From Methylovirgula sp. (GTDB lineage Bacteria; Pseudomonadota; Alphaproteobacteria; Rhizobiales; Beijerinckiaceae), in assembly GCA_030040215.1 (NCBI GenBank), contig JASHUD010000247.1, positions 1-7,935 on the forward strand: 7,935 bases of DNA. The letters are read 5' to 3'. The translations under genes were made by a program, and so were the position numbers. This document shows, one piece after another, positions 1-7,299 of the stretch. Under the pieces are notes generated by a model. The model ran no database searches. It was given only the letters and a program-made list of their open reading frames with translations, and was not told where the DNA came from. Position 1 is the first letter of the stretch, and each line of letters opens with the position of its first letter.

Positions 1-1489
1 TGCGCAGATCCGCCACGGTCGCCATGAGACGGCGCTCGGAATCCATCAATTGCTCTTCGTGGCGCTTCAGCGCGGTGATGTCGGTGCCGACCGAGACGTA
101 GCCGCCATCCTTGGTGCGGCGCTCGTTGATTTGCAGCCAACGCCCGTCCGCGAGCCGCGCCTCATAGGTCTTGGCGTCGGCCGGCGAGTGATCGTCGAAG
201 GTGATTTGCGCCACCGGCGGCGCGCCGTTGGCCATGACCTCTCGATAAGTGAGCCCGGCCACGACCGCTTCGCTCGACAGATTGTGGAAGCGCTGAAACT
301 TGGAATTGCACATGACGAGCCGATTGTTCCTGTCCCAGAGGACGAAAGCCTCGGAGACGGCTTCGAGCGCGTCGCGCAGCCGCATGTCGGCGGTCGCGGT
401 CCGCTCGGCGAGCATTTTCTGCTCGGAAATGTCGACGGCGATGCCGACGAGGTGCGGCGGCCGGCCGGCCTCCTCGCGGACAAGCTCGGCGCGGGCGCGC
501 AGCCACGTCCAGTCTCCGTCGGCGTTGCGGATTCGAAATGCGTGGTCGATCGCATGGGTCTTCGATGCGGCGGCCATTTCGGTCATGTGGGCGAGATCGC
601 CGTCCTGCGGATGGATCAAGGCGTTGATCTCGCCGAACGACAAAAAACGTCCGGCACGCCGCATGCCGAGGATTTCGTACATGGAATCGGACCAATAAAT
701 CCGCCCGCGCGATACGTCCCAATCCCAAAGTCCGCAGCGGCCGCGGCTGAGCGCCGTGTCGATGCGCGTGCCGATGCGTCTGCAGGCAAGATCCGCTTTG
801 CGGGCGCGCGCCGCCTGGCAGAGATAGGCGAAGGCGAGCGAGCAGACGACGAGAATAGTCATGAGAAGCGCGATGGCGCAACGCAGTGCGATGCTGCGCC
901 ATTCCGCCAGAACCGCATGCATCGGATGAATGAAAGCGATTTGCCCCAGCGGCGCCTTTAGCGTCCGCACCGTCGCCAGCGCGTCGGTTCCATCGGCGAG
1001 GGTGATGCGCAGAACGCCGGCTTTTTCGGCCAGAGTGGTGAGCGGCTGGTTGCTGCCGAGTCGATCGAGAAGGGCGCTCCCGACGCCGATTTCGGGCGGG
1101 TATACGGCGACGATCGTTCCCGTGTCGTTGCTGACGAGCACGCGCTCGCCCTGCGCAAACGCCTGGCCGGGCAAGGATTGGATCAGCGTCTTGGTCGGAT
1201 CCTCGGCGGCGGCCTTTTCGATTGCCGCCACGAAATCGTTGGTCGTTGCCGCGGCGACGAGATCGAGATCCAACATCGCCCGGTTGACCGCGGCGTCATG
1301 CGCTTCGAGGAGGAGGAAACTTGCGGCCGCGGTCAACGCGGCGAGGAACACCGCGATCATTGCCGGGACGGCGCGATGCAGCAAAGGTTCGAATTGAAAC
1401 GGAGGCTGCTGGACGATTCGCCGGTTTGGCGCCGAAGCTAGCGACAAACTCGCATGCGCAAACGCTTCCGCCGCATCCGCACGGATCAT
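1..1489 (-). CDS. PAS-domain sensor histidine kinase, PleC/PdhS-like (3' part beyond window)
   Basis: This is the N-terminal part of an inner-membrane two-component sensor kinase; 496 residues are visible and the frame is still open at the edge. A short cytoplasmic N-terminus precedes membrane segment 1 (about residues 40-61). A periplasmic sensor of about 135 residues follows (Cache-like by inference; it contains VSNDTGTIVAVYPP), then membrane segment 2 (about 199-223). PAS 1 spans about 244-357 and ends VGIAVDISEQK. PAS 2 spans about 370-475, starts near SEAFVLWDRNNRLVMCN and ends YVSVGTDITALKRHEEQL. The last residues, SERRLMATVADLR, resemble the coiled linker that leads into the phosphoacceptor helix in alphaproteobacterial PleC/PdhS kinases. 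The HisKA and ATPase domains are not in the window, so kinase activity is inferred. The start at 1489 is chosen for its good ribosome site; an in-frame ATG at 1531 has GGAGGG abutting it and lies inside a hairpin. PleC identity is likely but paralogues cannot be told apart here; a diguanylate cyclase is the less likely alternative. Confidence 0.88.
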   Translation of the reverse strand, partial: MIRADAAEAFAHASLSLASAPNRRIVQQPPFQFEPLLHRAVPAMIAVFLAALTAAASFLLLEAHDAAVNRAMLDLDLVAAATTNDFVAAIEKAAAEDPTKTLIQSLPGQAFAQGERVLVSNDTGTIVAVYPPEIGVGSALLDRLGSNQPLTTLAEKAGVLRITLADGTDALATVRTLKAPLGQIAFIHPMHAVLAEWRSIALRCAIALLMTILVVCSLAFAYLCQAARARKADLACRRIGTRIDTALSRGRCGLWDWDVSRGRIYWSDSMYEILGMRRAGRFLSFGEINALIHPQDGDLAHMTEMAAASKTHAIDHAFRIRNADGDWTWLRARAELVREEAGRPPHLVGIAVDISEQKMLAERTATADMRLRDALEAVSEAFVLWDRNNRLVMCNSKFQRFHNLSSEAVVAGLTYREVMANGAPPVAQITFDDHSPADAKTYEARLADGRWLQINERRTKDGGYVSVGTDITALKRHEEQLMDSERRLMATVADLR

Positions 1490-1496
1490 AGCAGGG

Positions 1497-1503
1497 CCCC
1501 CTC
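1497..1503 (-). promoter_or_regulatory. Ribosome binding site of the sensor kinase
   Basis: The minus strand reads GAGGGGG here, 7 bases before the ATG at 1489. This decides the start in favour of 1489 over the in-frame ATG at 1531, which has no room for a spaced Shine-Dalgarno sequence. Confidence 0.55.
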
Positions 1504-1509
1504 GAAATC

Positions 1510-1542
1510 GATTCGGATCGATGTGCCGCATCCCTCCGAATC
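1510..1542 (-). repeat. Inverted repeat (leader hairpin) before the sensor kinase
   Basis: GATTCGGA at 1510-1517 is the exact reverse complement of TCCGAATC at 1535-1542, giving an 8-base-pair stem with a 17-base loop. It lies in the presumed untranslated leader, about 20 bases before the kinase ATG and just ahead of its ribosome site. It is not followed by a T run in either direction, so it is not a classical terminator. A role in translation or mRNA stability is only a possibility. Confidence 0.4.
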
Positions 1543-1581
1543 AGTTCCATCTGAATCCGAGCCCGGCGATTTGTCCAGTAG

Positions 1582-1638
1582 TTAATGAATCCTGAAATGA
1601 AATTTGATCGGCCGTTCAATTCGCGCCGCAAAGAGGAG
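1582..1638 (-). promoter_or_regulatory. AT-rich upstream region of the sensor kinase with a partial CtrA-like site
   Basis: The 149-base gap between pepN and the kinase has an AT-rich core between about 1566 and 1620, unlike the GC-rich surroundings, and probably holds the kinase promoter. On the plus strand TTAA (1582-1585), seven bases, then TGAA (1593-1596) differs by one base from the CtrA consensus TTAA-N7-TTAA. A TTGAAC hexamer lies at about 1613-1618 on the minus strand but has no good -10 at 17 bases. There is no hairpin with a T run that would end pepN transcription. Confidence 0.2.
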
Positions 1639-4299
1639 CTAGGCGAGCGAGCGCTCGGCGATGTCCTTGACGTCGGGCGATAGATGCGCGGCCGCCGCGA
1701 CGCGCCGCAGCGCCGCCTCGGCATGGGTGCGCCGCCGTTCCTCCAGCGCCCGCCAGCTTTTGAAGGCTCCAAGAAGCCGCGCAGCAACTTGCGGATTTTT
1801 GGCGTCCAGCACCAGGACGATCGCGGCGATGAACTCGTAGCCGCTGCCGTCCGCGGCGTTGAATTGCGTCTGATTGCCCGATGCGAAAGCGCCGATCAAA
1901 GCGCGCACCCGGTTGGGATTGGCAAGCGAAAAGGCCGGGTGGTCCATCAGTCTCTTTACCCGCGCCAACGTATCCCGTTCGGGAATCATCGCCTGCAAAG
2001 CGAACCATTTGTCGATCACCAACGGCTCGCCGGCGTAGGAACGATAGAAGGATTCGATCGCCGCCTCGCGCGCTGCGCCGGGCTGCATCGCAACGACCCC
2101 GAGCGCGGCGATCTTGTCGGTCATGAACTGCGCGCCGTCGAATTGGCGCAGCGCGAGGTCTAATCCCGCATCCGGATTGGCGGCTGCGTAGAGATCGAGC
2201 GCGGCGTTGCGCAGCGCGCGGCGGCCGGCCGCCGCCGCATCCGGCGAATACGAGCCATTTTCGGTCAAATCCTCGTACGCCGCGAGAAGCTCGCGCGCCA
2301 AGGCGCCGCCGATCGCTTCACGCAGCGCTTTGCGGGCCATAAAGATCGCATCGGGATCGACGTTCGCGCCAATCTCGCGGGCGATGTCCGCCTCGCCGGG
2401 CAGCGTAATCACTTGCGCGTCGAATGCCGGGTCGGCGGCGCTTCCCGCCAGCGCCAGACGCAGTGCCGTCGCAAAATTGGGATCGAACGCGGGCGCTTGG
2501 CCGGCGCGAATGAGATCGACCGAACGCAGGAGCAGGCGCGTCGCGTAGGTCTGCGAGGCCTGCCAGCGGTTGAAACTGTCGCTGTCGTAGGCGGTGAGCG
2601 TGACGAGATCGCTTTCGCTTGCCGGCTGAGCGAGCCGCACCGGGGCCGAAAAGCCGCGCAGCAGCGACGCTACCGGGCGTGACGGCAAATTGTGAAAAGT
2701 CAGACGGCGATGCGGGGTCGAGAGTTCGATGACGCCGCTCGAAATTTCCGTCTCGCTCGCACCGTTGTCGGCGGTGGTGACGAGCGCGAAATTCTTTCCC
2801 GCCTCGCCGACGAGCCCCAGCTCGATCGGGATGACCAGCGGTTTTTTATCGTCCTGCCCGGGCGTCTTGTTGCAGCTTTGGCGAAAGTCGAGCGTAAGCG
2901 TTTGCGCCCGGTCGTCATAGACGGATTCGACTTCGACGAGCGGCGTCCCCGCTTGGCGATACCAGAGCGAAAACTGATCGAGATCGCGACCCGAACTCGC
3001 GGTGAAACAGGCGAGGAAATCCTCGACCGTCGCGGCGGTGCCGTCATGGCGCTCGAAATAGAGGTCCATGCCTTTTCGAAACGCGTCGGCGCCGACCAGC
3101 ACTTTCAGCATGCGAATGATCTCGGCGCCTTTCTCATAGATCGTCGCAGTATAGAAGTTATTGATTTCAAAGTAGGAATCCGGGCGCACATTATGCGCAA
3201 GCGGCCCCGCGTCTTCGGGGAACTGCTGGGCCCGCAAGGTCCTGACGTCGGCGATGCGGCGTACCGCCCGCGAGCGCTGGTCGGCCGAGAACTCGTGATC
3301 GCGGAATACGGTCAGGCCTTCCTTGAGGCATAGCTGAAACCAATCGCGGCAGGTGATCCTGTCGCCGGTCCAGTTGTGGAAATATTCGTGCGCGACCACC
3401 GCTTCAATTTGCGCATAATCGGTGTCGGTCGCGGTCTGCGGCGAGGCCAGCACGTATTTGTCGTTGAAGACGTTGAGGCCCTTATTTTCCATCGCGCCCA
3501 TGTTGAAGTCGGAAACGGCGACGATGTTGAACACGTCGAGATCGTATTCGCGCCCGAACGCCGCTTCATCCCAGCGCATGGCGCGTTTGAGCGCGTCCAT
3601 CGCATAAAGCGCGCTCTCCTCCTTGCCATGCTCGACATAGATGCGGAGCGCCACTCGGCGCCCGGAGGCGGTGACGAACCAGTCATGGATCGAGCCGAGG
3701 TCGCCGCCGACGACCGCGAACAGATAGCAGGGCTTGGGATAGGGATCGTGCCAAACCGCGTAGTGCCGCGTAGTGCCGTCGATCTTTCCGGCTTCGATCA
3801 GGTTGCCGTTCGAGAGCAAGACCGGCGCCTCGGCGATTTCCGCTTCGAGTCTGGTCGTATAGACGCTGAGCACGTCGGGACGATCGAGGAAATAGGTGAT
3901 GCGCCGAAAACCTTCTGCCTCGCATTGCGTGCAATAGGCCGAGCCGGAGCGATATAGCCCCATCAAAAACGTATTGGCCGAAGGATTGATCTCGGTCTCG
4001 ACCTCCAACGTGAACGGGCGCGGCGGGGGATGGGCGATTGTCAATGCGTCGGGGGTGACGAAATTGGCCCGCACGTCGATTTCGTTGCCGTCGAGCACGA
4101 GGCGCTTCACGTTCAGCCCGTCGCCGTCGAGCGTCAGATCGGCGCCGCTGCGTCCTTTCGGGTTGGGGCGGATCGAAAGCCGCGCGACGACCCGCGTCGC
4201 GCGCGGGTCGAGCCCGAGGTCGAGATGGACCGTGTCGATCAGGTAATCCGGCGGACGATAGTCGGCGAGCCGGATCGGCTTGGCTATCTCGGTGCGCAT
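1639..4299 (-). CDS. pepN: Aminopeptidase N (M1 family zinc metallopeptidase)
   Basis: This is a cytoplasmic aminopeptidase that removes N-terminal residues from peptides in the last steps of protein turnover. It is complete at 886 residues (E. coli PepN has 870). The N-terminal beta domain (about 1-195) ends with the substrate-anchoring QCEAEGFRRITYFLDRPDV stretch (Q125, E127). The catalytic domain (about 196-445) has the exopeptidase motif GAMEN at 268-272, the zinc motif HEYFH at 304-308, the third ligand E327 in LKEGLT (HEXXH-X18-E), and the transition-state tyrosine Y388 in YEKGAE. An Ig-like domain (about 452-555) and a helical C-terminal domain (556-886) complete the PepN architecture. 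All catalytic residues are present. There is no signal peptide. The start at 4299 has AAGG five bases upstream and matches the N-terminus expected for the family. A promoter-like pair lies 43 to 70 bases upstream. The strand matches its neighbours, but gaps of 91 and 149 bases suggest a separate transcript. Confidence 0.97.
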   Translation of the reverse strand: MRTEIAKPIRLADYRPPDYLIDTVHLDLGLDPRATRVVARLSIRPNPKGRSGADLTLDGDGLNVKRLVLDGNEIDVRANFVTPDALTIAHPPPRPFTLEVETEINPSANTFLMGLYRSGSAYCTQCEAEGFRRITYFLDRPDVLSVYTTRLEAEIAEAPVLLSNGNLIEAGKIDGTTRHYAVWHDPYPKPCYLFAVVGGDLGSIHDWFVTASGRRVALRIYVEHGKEESALYAMDALKRAMRWDEAAFGREYDLDVFNIVAVSDFNMGAMENKGLNVFNDKYVLASPQTATDTDYAQIEAVVAHEYFHNWTGDRITCRDWFQLCLKEGLTVFRDHEFSADQRSRAVRRIADVRTLRAQQFPEDAGPLAHNVRPDSYFEINNFYTATIYEKGAEIIRMLKVLVGADAFRKGMDLYFERHDGTAATVEDFLACFTASSGRDLDQFSLWYRQAGTPLVEVESVYDDRAQTLTLDFRQSCNKTPGQDDKKPLVIPIELGLVGEAGKNFALVTTADNGASETEISSGVIELSTPHRRLTFHNLPSRPVASLLRGFSAPVRLAQPASESDLVTLTAYDSDSFNRWQASQTYATRLLLRSVDLIRAGQAPAFDPNFATALRLALAGSAADPAFDAQVITLPGEADIAREIGANVDPDAIFMARKALREAIGGALARELLAAYEDLTENGSYSPDAAAAGRRALRNAALDLYAAANPDAGLDLALRQFDGAQFMTDKIAALGVVAMQPGAAREAAIESFYRSYAGEPLVIDKWFALQAMIPERDTLARVKRLMDHPAFSLANPNRVRALIGAFASGNQTQFNAADGSGYEFIAAIVLVLDAKNPQVAARLLGAFKSWRALEERRRTHAEAALRRVAAAAHLSPDVKDIAERSLA
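4188..4210 (-). repeat. Strong GC hairpin inside the 5' part of pepN
   Basis: CGACCCGCG (4188-4196) and CGCGGGTCG (4202-4210) are perfect inverted copies separated by five bases. This 9-base-pair, nearly all-GC stem lies about 90 bases into the pepN message, at codons for roughly residues 30-37. No T run follows it. It may only reflect Arg/Ala/Asp codon choice in a GC-rich genome. Confidence 0.45.
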
Positions 4300-4341
4300 G
4301 AAGGCCTTGGAGGATCAACAATGCCGGGGATAGGAAGATCG

Positions 4342-4369
4342 ATCATAGAGCCTCGGCTGCGCCACGCAA
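4342..4369 (-). promoter_or_regulatory. Candidate sigma-70-type promoter of pepN
   Basis: On the minus strand TTGCGT (complement of 4364-4369), a 16-base spacer and TATGAT (complement of 4342-4347) resemble a housekeeping promoter. The -10 matches the consensus in five of six positions and the -35 in its TTG part only. It would give a leader of about 35 bases before the pepN ATG at 4299. It is the best promoter match seen in the window. Confidence 0.4.
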
Positions 4370-4390
4370 ACCCTGCGCAATTTGAGCGAA

Positions 4391-5677
4391 TTATGCGTTG
4401 CCTTTGCGCGCCAAAGGAAGGATCGCCTGTTGCACATAGGCCGCGGCGCCGAAATTGAAAATGCCCAGCAAAGCCAGGAGCAACGGTTCGGATAATCCGA
4501 AGAGGCGGCTCTGCAGCAAAGCCGTGAGCAGCGTCCCGGCGATGATGTAGAGGGCATTCAGAATGTTGACGGCGGCGATCGTGCGGGCGCGCCGCTCCGG
4601 CGCCGCGACGGCTTGCACGGCGGCGAACAAAGGCACCGTGAAAAGACCGCCGGCGGCGGCAAGGCCCAGAACGGCGAAGCCGATGAACAGGCCGCGCGGA
4701 CTCATTAGAAACGCGACGAGCGACACGTCAGCGGCCGTGGGCGCCGCAATTCCTCTTGTCGCCAAGCCGAGCGCGACGAGAAAAATTCCCATGCCGAGCG
4801 CCGCAAGCGGCGTGGGCGTCAGGGCGATGCGGCCGCCGGAAATTCGCGCCGCGGCGAGCGAACCGGCGCCGATCCCGATTGCGAACAACGCGCTGATCGC
4901 CGCTTCCACTTCGATGCCGCCACCAGTTGCATGGCGCACCGCGACAGGCACGAGAGATATCGCGACCGCGCCCGTCAGCCAGAACCAGGAAAGCGCGTGG
5001 GCGCTGTGCCATAGAAAGAGCCCGCAGCGCAGCTCGCCAAGCAGCAAAACGGTCGATGCCACGACGTTGGCGCGAACGCGCAGGCCGGATGCGCCGACGC
5101 CGGTCGGCGGAATGAACCAACTCGTCGCAAACGAGGCGAGCGCGATGATCATCAGCAGCAAAGCGACGGCTTGCGGCGGCACGTTCCGGCTTGCCGCGAA
5201 CGCGCCGGCGATAAGCCCGAAGAGGATGGCGAGGAACGTAGCGCTTTCGACGAGCGCATTGCCGGCAACAAGCTCATGGCGCTTCAAATGGTCCGGCAGG
5301 AGCCCGTATTTTACCGGGCCGAACAGCGTTGCGATCACGCCAAGGCCAAAGAGCGCCACGTAGAGCAGAGGCAGGCAGGCGAGCCAAATCCCCGCCGCGG
5401 CGAGGATTTGCACGAGGATCTCCGCGAATTTCAAAGCGCGCGCGACGGCCGCCTTGTCGTGCGCGTCGGCAATATCGCCGGCCAGCGCCGAGAGTAGGAT
5501 GGAGGGCAGGGTGAAAATTCCGATCGCCAGGGTAATCAGCACGCCCGTATCTTTTCCGCCGAGCTGGAACAGAACGAGCATCGCGAGCATATTGCGCACG
5601 AAATTGTCGTTGAAGGCGGAAAGAAATTGGCACCAGAAGAGCGGTGCGAAACGGCGGGTGCGCAAAAGCTCGAACAT
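4391..5677 (-). CDS. MFS transporter, LplT (lysophospholipid flippase)-like
   Basis: A complete 428-residue inner-membrane protein of the major facilitator superfamily, with about 12 hydrophobic segments. It resembles LplT and the N-terminal MFS part of Aas-type fusion proteins: FLSAFNDNFVRNM (18-30), a motif-A-like loop GDIADAHDK (67-75) after helix 2, LFGPVKYGLLPDHL (118-131), and ELVAGNALVESATF with ILFG (135-154). In E. coli, LplT moves lysophospholipids across the inner membrane for re-acylation by Aas. No PlsC-type acyltransferase or AMP-ligase domain is fused here or found next to the gene, so the lysophospholipid substrate is inference. Less specifically it is an MFS permease of unknown substrate. 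The start at 5677 gives the expected short N-terminus before helix 1; the ribosome site (GGGCGAG) is weak. It lies 111 bases after the CDF gene and 91 before pepN, so co-transcription is uncertain. Confidence 0.88.
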   Translation of the reverse strand: MFELLRTRRFAPLFWCQFLSAFNDNFVRNMLAMLVLFQLGGKDTGVLITLAIGIFTLPSILLSALAGDIADAHDKAAVARALKFAEILVQILAAAGIWLACLPLLYVALFGLGVIATLFGPVKYGLLPDHLKRHELVAGNALVESATFLAILFGLIAGAFAASRNVPPQAVALLLMIIALASFATSWFIPPTGVGASGLRVRANVVASTVLLLGELRCGLFLWHSAHALSWFWLTGAVAISLVPVAVRHATGGGIEVEAAISALFAIGIGAGSLAAARISGGRIALTPTPLAALGMGIFLVALGLATRGIAAPTAADVSLVAFLMSPRGLFIGFAVLGLAAAGGLFTVPLFAAVQAVAAPERRARTIAAVNILNALYIIAGTLLTALLQSRLFGLSEPLLLALLGIFNFGAAAYVQQAILPLARKGNA

Positions 5678-5705
5678 GCAGGCTCGCCCAATTCGTGCTT
5701 TTCAC

Positions 5706-5779
5706 AGGAGGCTTAATAGGCCCCCTTGGCCGGACACCACGGCCGAACGCCGTCCGGGACCGCCAATCCTAAGCCTCTT
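5706..5779. repeat. Long-range inverted repeat between the CDF and MFS genes
   Basis: GAGGCTTA (5708-5715) is the exact reverse complement of TAAGCCTC (5770-5777); one wobble and one A-T pair extend it to 5706 and 5779. The 54-base interior holds further pairings: GGCCG (5728-5732) with CGGCC (5740-5744), or alternatively CCGGAC (5730-5735) with GTCCGG (5752-5757). The structure fills most of the 111-base gap downstream of the CDF stop. It could end or attenuate CDF transcription, but there is no U-tract of the standard terminator kind. Confidence 0.35.
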
Positions 5780-5788
5780 AGCGCGCCG

Positions 5789-7162
5789 CTAGTGCAACGG
5801 CTCGGCATGCCCGATGATGTGCAGAATGGTCGGGAATTCGGCCTTTACCAGGTCCTCGACTTCGTCGACCGCGTTGTGTACCTGATCGACGGTGAGCGCC
5901 GCATCGGCACGGCAATGGTAATTGACGATCAGTCCGCCCGGCGTCTGCCGCACCCGGACTTTGTGAATTGCGACGATTTTGCCGGCCGCCGATTTGATCA
6001 GCGCCGCAGCGATCGCCTTGCGCACATCTTCCGGCGCGTCCCGGCCGGGCAATGCGCGCGGCTCGAGCGGTTCGATATGCGTCTCGACCTCGATTCTGGG
6101 TCCCAGCTCCTTGTGCGCATCGGATTCGAGTCCGGAGACGATTGCGTGTGCGTGGCCGAGCGGCATGGACCCGTCGACCTCGACGTCGAAACTGAGCGAA
6201 GTTCGGCCGGCAACTTGCTGCACAATGATGTTATGGACCGAAGCGCGACGCTTTGCGGCGATCAGCAGGACGCGCTCGAGGATGCTCTCGTTATCGAGGG
6301 CAACCGGCGTGGTCGTAACGGTTAGCTTCACGTCCGGACGTGCGGCGGCAATGGCGGCGCTGACGGCGTCTTTGATCGCCGTTACCTTTTCGAGCGGCAA
6401 CGTGCGCGACACGGAAATTTCGATGTCGCCGAGCACTTCGGCGCCAGCCGGGCGCAATCTCACGTCGTCGACTTCGATCACACCGGGAACATTCGTGGCG
6501 ACCGCGCGCACGTCGCGTGCCAGCCCCTTCGGCGCCGCGTCGATAAGGCTGTCCACGGCGCGCCGCCCGAGCCTATAGCCGACCGCGGCAATAAACACGG
6601 CAACCGCGAGCGCGGCCAGCGCGTCGCCTTGCGGATACCCGAAGCGCGCCGCGATGAGTCCGAGCAGGGCGAAGCAGGAGCCGACGATATCGGAACCGAA
6701 ATGCAGGGCGTCCGCAGCCAGCGCGTCGCTCTTCGTTTCGCGTACGATGCGCGATAGGATGATCGAACGTGCGACGTCGACGACGATCGAGATGACGAGA
6801 ATACCAAAGGCGAGAATATTGGCGTCGATTTCCACCCGCTCGTGCAGCCGTCTGATAGCCTCGAAAAGAATGAAGATGGCCAAGGTGAAGAGAAAGGCGG
6901 TTTCGGCGAGTGCGGTGAGCGTCTCGACCTTGGCGTGGCCGTAATTGTGCTCCTCGTCGGCCGGTTTGCCGCTAATGCGCACGGCGTAATAGGTGAGCAG
7001 CGTGACGCCGGTGTCGGCAAAATTATGGCCCGCTTCGGAGAGCAGAGCGAGCGATCCGGAGGAAAGGCCGGCAACGAATTTGCCGATCGTCAGCAACGCG
7101 CTTGCGGCCGCGGAGCTGAGCGCGGCGCGTTCCTTGATGCTTTGGGCCTTATCCATGGCCAT
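5789..7162 (-). CDS. Cation diffusion facilitator (CDF) transporter with three C-terminal domains
   Basis: An inner-membrane divalent metal/proton antiporter of the YiiP/FieF type, likely exporting Zn(II) or similar ions. At 457 residues it is much longer than YiiP (300). Six membrane segments occupy about 17-198. The transport site is HxxxD in helix 2 (H46, D50) and HxxxD in helix 5 (H154, D158), the pattern typical of zinc-type CDFs. The YiiP site B positions are also kept (D69, H72, H76 in EEHNYGH). Three ferredoxin-like cytoplasmic units then follow: about 207-286, 291-366 and 376-457. Unit 1 has no histidine. Units 2 and 3 keep the histidines that bind zinc in the YiiP domain (H310, H339, H362; and H400, H416, H429, H452), and unit 3 (HKVRVRQ...) looks most like YiiP. 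The start at 7162 or the ATG two codons later (7156) are both possible, since neither has a strong ribosome site. The gene is divergent from gloA. Confidence 0.93.
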   Translation of the reverse strand: MAMDKAQSIKERAALSSAAASALLTIGKFVAGLSSGSLALLSEAGHNFADTGVTLLTYYAVRISGKPADEEHNYGHAKVETLTALAETAFLFTLAIFILFEAIRRLHERVEIDANILAFGILVISIVVDVARSIILSRIVRETKSDALAADALHFGSDIVGSCFALLGLIAARFGYPQGDALAALAVAVFIAAVGYRLGRRAVDSLIDAAPKGLARDVRAVATNVPGVIEVDDVRLRPAGAEVLGDIEISVSRTLPLEKVTAIKDAVSAAIAAARPDVKLTVTTTPVALDNESILERVLLIAAKRRASVHNIIVQQVAGRTSLSFDVEVDGSMPLGHAHAIVSGLESDAHKELGPRIEVETHIEPLEPRALPGRDAPEDVRKAIAAALIKSAAGKIVAIHKVRVRQTPGGLIVNYHCRADAALTVDQVHNAVDEVEDLVKAEFPTILHIIGHAEPLH

Positions 7163-7299
7163 CCCGATCAGTCTTCGACGAATATCTTGCCAAGCCCGCT
7201 AGGATACGGCTTATCAGTGCCGCGATCTCGCCGGCAAACCGCGCTCTCGCGCCGGTAAGACCACGGCCGGAGCTTCGCTCCCGCGAGCACGGAGGCAAT
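7163..7299. promoter_or_regulatory. Divergent intergenic region between the CDF gene and gloA
   Basis: This 137-base gap must hold the promoters of two divergent genes. A weak plus-strand pair, TTGCCA (7187-7192) and TATCAG (7212-7217), is spaced 19 bases and is only a candidate for gloA. Two small hairpins lie in the presumed gloA leader: ACCGCGC with GCGCCGGT (7238-7256, one bulge) and GGAGC-TTC-GCTCC (7269-7281). The gloA ribosome site GGAGG (7291-7295) follows, four bases before its ATG. I see no clear metal-regulator operator or riboswitch. Confidence 0.3.

Noticed and set aside
50..961. A 303-codon plus-strand open frame opposite the sensor kinase
   Set aside because: The minus strand gives a clear PAS/membrane protein with recognisable motifs over the same bases; the plus frame is Arg/Ala/Gly-rich with no domain, as expected of a GC-rich antisense shadow.
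3759..3778. Perfect 10-base tandem repeat (CGTAGTGCCG twice) inside pepN, a possible slippage site
   Set aside because: Both copies are needed for the normal family sequence DGTTRHYAVWHDP, so it is not a recent duplication; two short units are unlikely to be phase variable.
4563..5363. A 266-codon plus-strand open frame opposite the MFS gene
   Set aside because: It is antisense to a well-supported 12-helix transporter, has low-complexity Ala/Pro/Arg/Ser composition and shows no family motif.
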